This document shows positions 59,521 to 64,000 of a stretch of 64,000 nt of DNA, piece by piece. The DNA lies in assembly GCA_036389395.1 (NCBI GenBank), contig DASVPY010000058.1, positions 106,124 through 170,123 of the forward strand, read 5' to 3'. Source of the stretch: QHXQ01 sp036389395. GTDB lineage: Bacteria; Acidobacteriota; Blastocatellia; Pyrinomonadales; Pyrinomonadaceae. The notes beneath the pieces are model-generated. The model worked only from the letters and a program-made list of their open reading frames with translations. It was not told where the DNA came from and ran no database searches. A program made the position numbers and the translations under genes. Numbering within the stretch: the first letter of the stretch is position 1; every line of letters starts with the position of its first letter.

Positions 59521-60447
59521 ATGAGCGCCCCCGCGCCGGTCAGACACATGCAACCGCCAAGGGGCCGAGAACAGGGCCGCGTCCTGCTGGTCACGGACGC
59601 GCCGAGCCAGGCCTACGCGCACGCGCTCGAACAGGCGGGCTTCGCCGTGGTCGGCGTCAGCGGCGGCATGGCCGCGCTCGTGCAACTGCGCGGCACGCGC
59701 CCGCACGTCGTCTTGATCGACGCGCGGCTCACGGGCATCAGCGCAGAAGAGTTGGCGCGGCTGCTCACGCAGGCGCAGGACAACGTGCCGTTCCTCCTGT
59801 TCGGCGGCGACGAGGCGGACGCGGCGCGGCGCGAGCAGGCGGTGCGCGCGGGCGCGCTCGACTACGTGCGCGTGCCGCAGGAGTTGTCTCTGCTCGTCGC
59901 GCGCACGGAGCAACTCGTCAAGCTCAAGCACGAGACGGATCGCCTGCGCGCCGAGGCCGACCGCGACTACCTGACGGGCTTAGCGAACCGGCGGCGCTTC
60001 CGCACCGCGCTCGGCAACGAGTTGGAACGCTGGCGACGCTACCGCACCCCTTGCGCGCTGCTGCTCGTGGACATAGACCACATGAAGCAGATCAACGACG
60101 CGCACGGCCACTCGGCGGGCGACGTGGCCATACGCCACGTCGCGGGCGCGCTCGCGTCTCTGTCGCGCGACAACGACACGGCGGCGCGTCTGGGCGGCGA
60201 AGAGTTCGCGTTGTTGCTCGCGGGCGCGACCGAGGCGAGCGCGCTGGCGGCCGCGGAGCGGCTGCGGCAGTCGGTCGCGGGCGCGTCGGTCGAACTCGTC
60301 GGCGCGGTCACGGTCAGCATCGGCGTCGCCGCGTGCCCGGCACACGCCGCCAACGAGCGCGCGCTCTACGCCACGAGCGACGCCGCGCTCTACCGCGCCA
60401 AAGCCGCCGGGCGCAACTGCGTCGTCGCGGCCCCGCCGCTCAGTTAA
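59521..60447 (+). CDS. Receiver-like domain plus GGDEF diguanylate cyclase
   Basis: The 308-residue protein has a response-regulator-like N-terminus (VLLVTDAPSQAYAHALEQAGF; VVLIDARLTG with the probable phospho-Asp at about residue 70) and a short coiled linker. The GGDEF domain has DYLTGLANRRRF (about 153), LLVDIDHMKQIND (about 182) and the active-site GGEEF (about 229). The A-site is intact, so it may make cyclic di-GMP. The RxxD I-site is not evident. It sits between trpF and trpB, which is unusual. Confidence 0.87.
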   Translation: MSAPAPVRHMQPPRGREQGRVLLVTDAPSQAYAHALEQAGFAVVGVSGGMAALVQLRGTRPHVVLIDARLTGISAEELARLLTQAQDNVPFLLFGGDEADAARREQAVRAGALDYVRVPQELSLLVARTEQLVKLKHETDRLRAEADRDYLTGLANRRRFRTALGNELERWRRYRTPCALLLVDIDHMKQINDAHGHSAGDVAIRHVAGALASLSRDNDTAARLGGEEFALLLAGATEASALAAAERLRQSVAGASVELVGAVTVSIGVAACPAHAANERALYATSDAALYRAKAAGRNCVVAAPPLS

Positions 60448-60540
60448 CCTTAAACGCCTCCGCGTCCTTCGCGGCCCGCTTCGCGGCCTTTGCGGTTAAA
60501 GCTTTTCGGCCTTAACCGCGAAGGGACGCAAAGGGCGAGC
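60446..60540. repeat. Inverted CCGCGAAGG/AACCGCAAAGG repeat hairpin upstream of trpB
   Basis: CCTTCGCGGCCCGCTTCGCGGCCTTTGCGGTTAA (about 60465-60500) is mirrored by TTAACCGCGAAGGGACGCAAAGGG. Same element as at 20501-20598. It lies directly upstream of the trpB -10 box. Confidence 0.8.
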
Positions 60541-60547
60541 CGGCTGT

Positions 60548-60553
60548 TATAAT
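60548..60553 (+). promoter_or_regulatory. Consensus -10 box with trpB start codon about nine bases downstream
   Basis: TATAAT ends nine bases before the trpB ATG at 60563. Transcription would start roughly at 60560, leaving only about three untranslated bases, so trpB may be read from a near-leaderless internal promoter. No good -35 hexamer is visible; the region upstream is repeat sequence. Confidence 0.5.
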
Positions 60554-60562
60554 CCCGCCACG

Positions 60563-61792
60563 ATGGCGCAGACGTTCAGCCTACAGCCCGACGAGCGCGG
60601 GCACTGGGGCCGCTACGGCGGCCGCTTCGTGCCGGAGACCTTGCTGGCCCCGCTCGAAGAGTTGACCGCCGCTTATGAGGCGGCGCGCGCGGACGAATCG
60701 TTTCAGGCGGAACTCGATCAACTGCTGCGCGACTACTCGGGCCGGCCCACGCCGCTCGGCCACGCCGCGCGACTGAGCGCGCACGCGGGCGGCGCGCGCA
60801 TCTTCCTCAAACGCGAAGACCTCTCGCACACGGGTTCGCACAAGATCAACAACGCGCTCGGCCAAGTCCTGCTCGCGCGGCGCATGGGCAAGCGGCGCGT
60901 CATCGCGGAGACGGGCGCGGGGCAGCACGGCGTCGCCACCGCCACGGTCTGCGCGCTGTTCGGCCTCAGTTGCGTCGTCTACATGGGCGCGGAGGACGTG
61001 CGCCGCCAACGTCTCAACGTCTTCCGCATGCAACTGCTCGGCGCGGAGGTGCGCGAGGTGGACGCGGGCGCGCGCACGCTCAAGGACGCCATCAACGAGG
61101 CCTTGCGCGACTGGGTGACGAACGTCGCGGACACTTACTACCTGCTCGGCAGCGCGCTCGGGCCACACCCGTACCCGGTCATGGTGCGCGACTTCCAGAG
61201 CGTCATCGGGCGCGAGGCGCGCGCGCAGATGCGCGAAGGCGCGGGGCGTCTGCCCGACGCACTCGTCGCCTGCGTCGGCGGCGGCTCGAACTCCATCGGG
61301 CTGTTCCACCCGTTCCTCGCGGACGAGGGCGTGCGTATGATCGGCGTCGAGGCGGGCGGGCGCGGGCCGGCGCTGGGCGAGCACGCGGCGCGCTTCAACA
61401 CCGAAGGGGGCGGCCGCCCCGGCGTCCTGCAAGGCACGCTGAGCTACGTCCTGCAAGACGAGCGCGGGCAGATCGCCGCGACGCACTCGGTTTCGGCCGG
61501 ACTCGATTATCCGTCCATCGGGCCGGAACACGCCTTCCTGCACGACGCGGGCCGCGTCGAGTACGTCAGCGCTTCGGACGCGGACGCGCTCGCGGCCTTT
61601 CGTCTGCTGGCCGAGCTTGAAGGCATCATCCCCGCGCTCGAATCCGCCCACGCCGTCGCCCACGCCCTGCGCGTCGCACGCGAGATGACGGCCGAACAGA
61701 TCGTCCTCGTCAACCTCTCCGGCCGCGGCGACAAAGACGTGCAGACCGTCGCCGACGCGGCAGACGTTGGCGCTATGGAGAAGCACCTTTGA
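60563..61792 (+). CDS. trpB: Tryptophan synthase beta chain
   Basis: The 409-residue PLP enzyme shows GRYGGRFVPETLL (about residues 12-24), KREDLSHTGSHKINNALGQ with the PLP-Lys (about 89-107), GAGQHGVATATVCALFG (about 119-135), CVGGGSNSIGLFHPF (about 236-250) and LSGRGDKD near the end. It joins indole and serine. It has its own near-leaderless promoter and overlaps trpA by four bases. Confidence 0.96.
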   Translation: MAQTFSLQPDERGHWGRYGGRFVPETLLAPLEELTAAYEAARADESFQAELDQLLRDYSGRPTPLGHAARLSAHAGGARIFLKREDLSHTGSHKINNALGQVLLARRMGKRRVIAETGAGQHGVATATVCALFGLSCVVYMGAEDVRRQRLNVFRMQLLGAEVREVDAGARTLKDAINEALRDWVTNVADTYYLLGSALGPHPYPVMVRDFQSVIGREARAQMREGAGRLPDALVACVGGGSNSIGLFHPFLADEGVRMIGVEAGGRGPALGEHAARFNTEGGGRPGVLQGTLSYVLQDERGQIAATHSVSAGLDYPSIGPEHAFLHDAGRVEYVSASDADALAAFRLLAELEGIIPALESAHAVAHALRVAREMTAEQIVLVNLSGRGDKDVQTVADAADVGAMEKHL

Positions 61793-62571
61793 GCCGCATC
61801 GCGGAACGCTTCGCGCGCCTCAAGCGGGACGGGCGGCGCGGCTTTATCCCCTTCATCACGGCGGGCGACCCTGACCTTGAGACGACGCGTGCGCTCGTCA
61901 TCGAGTTGGCGCAGGGCGGCGCGGACGTGATCGAACTGGGCGTGCCGTTCAGCGACCCGATGGCGGACGGGCCTGTGATCCAACGCGCGTCGGAACGCGC
62001 ACTGCGCCGCAACGTCTCGGTCGCGGACGTGCTCGCCTGCGTCGCCGCCGCGCGCCGCGAGACCGACGTGCCCGTCGTCCTCTTCAGCTACTACAACCCG
62101 CTCTTGCAGTTCGGCCCAAGCTTATGCGCCGAGGCGCGGCGCGCGGGCGTGGACGGCCTGCTCGTCACAGACCTCGCGCCGGAAGAGGCCGAAGAGTTCG
62201 CCGCGACCTTGCGGCCCCACACGCTCGATCTCATCTTCCTCGCTGCGCCGACCTCGACCGACGCGCGCCTCAAGATGATCGCGGCGCGCGCCACGGGCTT
62301 CATCTACGCCGTCTCGCGCGCGGGCGTGACGGGCGCGCGCGCCGACGTGAGCGCCGAAGCCGAGCGTCTGGTCGGGCGCGTGCGCGCCGTGAGCGAGTTG
62401 CCCGTCGCGGTCGGCTTCGGCATCTCGACGGCGGCGCAGGTCGCCCAAGTTTGGCGCTACGCGGACGCGGCGGTCGTCGGCTCGGCGCTCGTCGCCGAGA
62501 TCGAACGGCAGGCGGGCGCGCCCGACCTGGTCGCCCGCGTCGGCGCGTTCGCGCGCGCGCTCCGGCCGTGA
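61789..62571 (+). CDS. trpA: Tryptophan synthase alpha chain
   Basis: The 260-residue TIM-barrel protein cleaves indole-3-glycerol phosphate. It shows FIPFITAGDPDLETT (about residues 17-31), VIELGVPFSDPMADGPVIQRASERAL (about 48-73, catalytic Glu/Asp), LVTDLAPEEAEEF (about 125) and FIYAVSRAGVTGAR (about 171-184). The TTG start overlaps the trpB TGA. It ends the trp cluster. Confidence 0.95.
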   Translation: MSRIAERFARLKRDGRRGFIPFITAGDPDLETTRALVIELAQGGADVIELGVPFSDPMADGPVIQRASERALRRNVSVADVLACVAAARRETDVPVVLFSYYNPLLQFGPSLCAEARRAGVDGLLVTDLAPEEAEEFAATLRPHTLDLIFLAAPTSTDARLKMIAARATGFIYAVSRAGVTGARADVSAEAERLVGRVRAVSELPVAVGFGISTAAQVAQVWRYADAAVVGSALVAEIERQAGAPDLVARVGAFARALRP

Positions 62572-62742
62572 CCGCGGGCCGGCCGCTCGACTTGGGGCGG
62601 AGAGTTCTTGTATGCTGCGCGCGGCTTTGCAGTGGCCGCTTCGGCCGCGCGCCCCGGCGGGCGCGCCCGGCAGAGGCCGCGGCCGGTCGGGCCGCCTCAC
62701 CACGTCGCGGTGAAAATAGTTTGTTGCATTGGTGAAACAGCG

Positions 62743-62771
62743 TTCCATTCTTGCGCGGGCTGTGCTATACT
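62743..62771 (+). promoter_or_regulatory. Probable recA promoter
   Basis: A good -10 box (TATACT, 62766-62771) lies 17 bases after the weak -35 TTCCAT (62743-62748), about 63 bases before the recA start. No LexA-type SOS box was recognised. The 263-bp trpA-recA spacer is otherwise GC-rich and holds no gene. Confidence 0.5.
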
Positions 62772-62834
62772 GCTCGCCGGTTCGCCAGACCGGCGCGCCG
62801 CTACAGCTAGCGACAAGAAGAGAGGACGAAGAAA

Positions 62835-63914
62835 GTGATAGGTGCAATGGCGGAAAAGTTTGGCGCGGATCGCGGCAAGGCGATTGAAGCGGCGCTCCTG
62901 AACATCGAGAAGAAATTCGGCAAAGGCTCGATCATGCGCCTGGGCGAGCGCGAGGTCGCCGACGTGCAGGCCATCTCGACCACGTCCCTGAGCCTGGACG
63001 CGGCCATCGGCATCGGCGGCGTGCCGCGCGGGCGCGTCGTCGAAATCTACGGCCCGGAAAGCTCCGGCAAGACGACCCTGGCGCTCCACTTGGTTTCAGA
63101 AGCGCAGAAGGCGGGCGGCGTGGCCGCCTACATTGACGCCGAGCACGCGATGGACGCGGACTACGCCGGCAAGCTCGGCGTGAACGTGGACGAGTTGCTC
63201 ATCTCGCAGCCCGACTCGGGCGAGCAGGCGTTGGAAATCACAGAGGCGCTCGTGCGCTCGAACGGCGTGGACGTAATCGTCATAGACTCCGTGGCGGCGC
63301 TCGTGCCGCGCGCGGAGTTGGACGGCGAGATGGGCGACAGCCTGCCGGGTCTTCAGGCGCGGCTCATGTCGCAGGCGCTGCGGAAGCTGACGGCCATCGT
63401 CAGCCAGTCGAACACCTGCCTGATCTTCATCAACCAGATTCGCGAGAAGATCGGCGTCATGTTCGGCTCGCCGGAGACGACGACCGGCGGGCGCGCGCTC
63501 AAGTTCTACTCCTCTTTGCGGCTCGACATCCGCCGCATCGGCGCGATCAAGGACGGCGACCGCGTGGTCGGCAACCGCACGAAGGTCAAGGTGGTGAAGA
63601 ACAAGGTCGCGCCGCCGTTCCGCGAGTGCGAGTTCGACATCATGTACGGCGAGGGCATTTCGCGTGAGGGCGACCTGATCGACCTCGGCATCGTGAAGAA
63701 GTCGGGCGCCTGGTACACGTACGAGGGCGAGCAGCTGGGCCAGGGCCGGGAGAACGCCAAGGCCTTCCTGGCCGAGAACCCCGAGCTCATGGTCGAGATC
63801 TCCGACAAGATCTTCACCAAGGCCGGCATCAACCCGGTCGGCTCGGGTGAGGGCGAGGGCGAGGGTGCCGACACGGCGCTCGACCCGGACGACCAGCCCA
63901 TCCAGCTGGACTGA
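62835..63914 (+). CDS. recA: RecA recombinase, with a four-residue gap and altered C-terminus
   Basis: The RecA core is intact: GPESSGKTTLALHLVSEAQ (Walker A, about residue 73), VIVIDSVAALVPRAELDGEMGD (Walker B, about 147), INQIREKIGVMFGSPETTTGGRALKFY and VKNKVAPPFRECEFDI. E. coli and Streptomyces RecA have about seven residues between LIDLG and K(A/S)GAWY; here there are only three (IVK). After this point base use changes, and the C-terminus GSGEGEGEGADTALDPDDQPIQLD is unlike the rest. The GTG start follows AGAGAGGA; an ATG four codons later is also possible. Confidence 0.85.
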   Translation: MIGAMAEKFGADRGKAIEAALLNIEKKFGKGSIMRLGEREVADVQAISTTSLSLDAAIGIGGVPRGRVVEIYGPESSGKTTLALHLVSEAQKAGGVAAYIDAEHAMDADYAGKLGVNVDELLISQPDSGEQALEITEALVRSNGVDVIVIDSVAALVPRAELDGEMGDSLPGLQARLMSQALRKLTAIVSQSNTCLIFINQIREKIGVMFGSPETTTGGRALKFYSSLRLDIRRIGAIKDGDRVVGNRTKVKVVKNKVAPPFRECEFDIMYGEGISREGDLIDLGIVKKSGAWYTYEGEQLGQGRENAKAFLAENPELMVEISDKIFTKAGINPVGSGEGEGEGADTALDPDDQPIQLD

Positions 63915-63952
63915 CGCTTCCCACGGGCGGCCGGCGGTGCCAGGCTGGGCCC

Positions 63953-64000
63953 ATGGACGGGCAGAAGGCACTGGACGTCGACCCTCGGACGGCCCCGGTC
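63953..64000 (+). CDS. Possible start of a gene downstream of recA, truncated by window end
   Basis: An ATG at 63953 opens a frame of at least 16 codons (MDGQKALDVDPRTAPV) that runs off the window end. In many bacteria recX follows recA, but this fragment is too short to recognise. The sequence before it (63915-63952) lacks a clear ribosome-binding site. Its composition matches the altered tail of recA. Confidence 0.25.
   Translation, partial: MDGQKALDVDPRTAPV

Noticed and set aside
1..64000. tRNA or rRNA genes
   Set aside because: No cloverleaf with TTCGANTC-type T-loop or rRNA core sequence was recognised by eye; a covariance search would be needed to be certain.

Overview
The window is about 64 kb of very GC-rich, CpG-rich bacterial chromosome with roughly sixty genes. 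Most are housekeeping or cell-envelope genes. The gene content fits an Acidobacteriota lineage close to Blastocatellia: a Bacillus-type cytochrome b558 SdhC, a VWFA-related domain protein of the kind widespread in Acidobacteria, SpoIID and SpoIVB-S55 proteins without sporulation genes, a haem-binding CxxCH protein and an ArnT-like glycosyltransferase. That placement is inferred from gene families, not from a marker search. The last ~300 bp reads differently and may not belong to the same genome.

Layout. 1-4.6 kb: the end of a clan-AA aspartic protease, sdhC, a divergent LysR regulator, an amidase and an SPFH protein. 4.6-6.5 kb: an accessory patch with an integron-type attC site, a Phd/RelE-type toxin-antitoxin pair, a small unknown gene and a 21-bp tandem repeat array. 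6.7-20.5 kb: thpR, an outer-membrane barrel, a penicillin-acylase-like enzyme, a minus-strand run of exported proteins (Kelch lipoprotein, haem-binding protein, NHL propeller, Tat-type intradiol dioxygenase), an ECF sigma factor with its FecR-like anti-sigma, and a VWFA protein. 20.6-31.4 kb: two VTT/DedA proteins, an exonuclease, pyrE, truA and the envelope/isoprenoid run uppS-cdsA-(Coa1/Trx)-dxr-rseP-ispG. 31.6-38.9 kb (minus strand): holB, tmk, hfq, miaA, a Uma2 nuclease, a glutaredoxin and a large SpoIID protein. 39.1-41.9 kb: a protein-kinase/FtsK-motor fusion. 42-53.5 kb: envelope and metabolic genes, including mobA, an S55 peptidase, rsmG and an exported PEP/pyruvate-binding enzyme. 53.6-62.6 kb: a tryptophan cluster, trpE-G-D-C-F, a GGDEF protein, then trpB-A. 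62.8-64 kb: recA and the window end.

The most unusual genome-scale signal is in the intergenic spaces. At least eighteen hold arrays of degenerate 7-bp repeats arranged as two inverted arms around a short core, so nearly the whole spacer can fold into one hairpin. Several heptamer families exist (TTCAAGG, GAAGCCA/GGAGTCA, GGTCAGT, GTCCAAG, GGGATGA, TGTTAGT, ACAGCTA) and are often nested. The arrays run into the 3' ends of flanking genes and stop directly at the start codons of others, which then lack a Shine-Dalgarno sequence.

The most unusual single gene is the kinase-FtsK fusion: a complete Hanks-type Ser/Thr kinase joined to a complete soluble FtsK/SpoIIIE DNA-pump motor with its winged-helix domain, in a gene whose base use differs from its neighbours. 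Starts, motifs and repeats were read by eye; no database search was possible.
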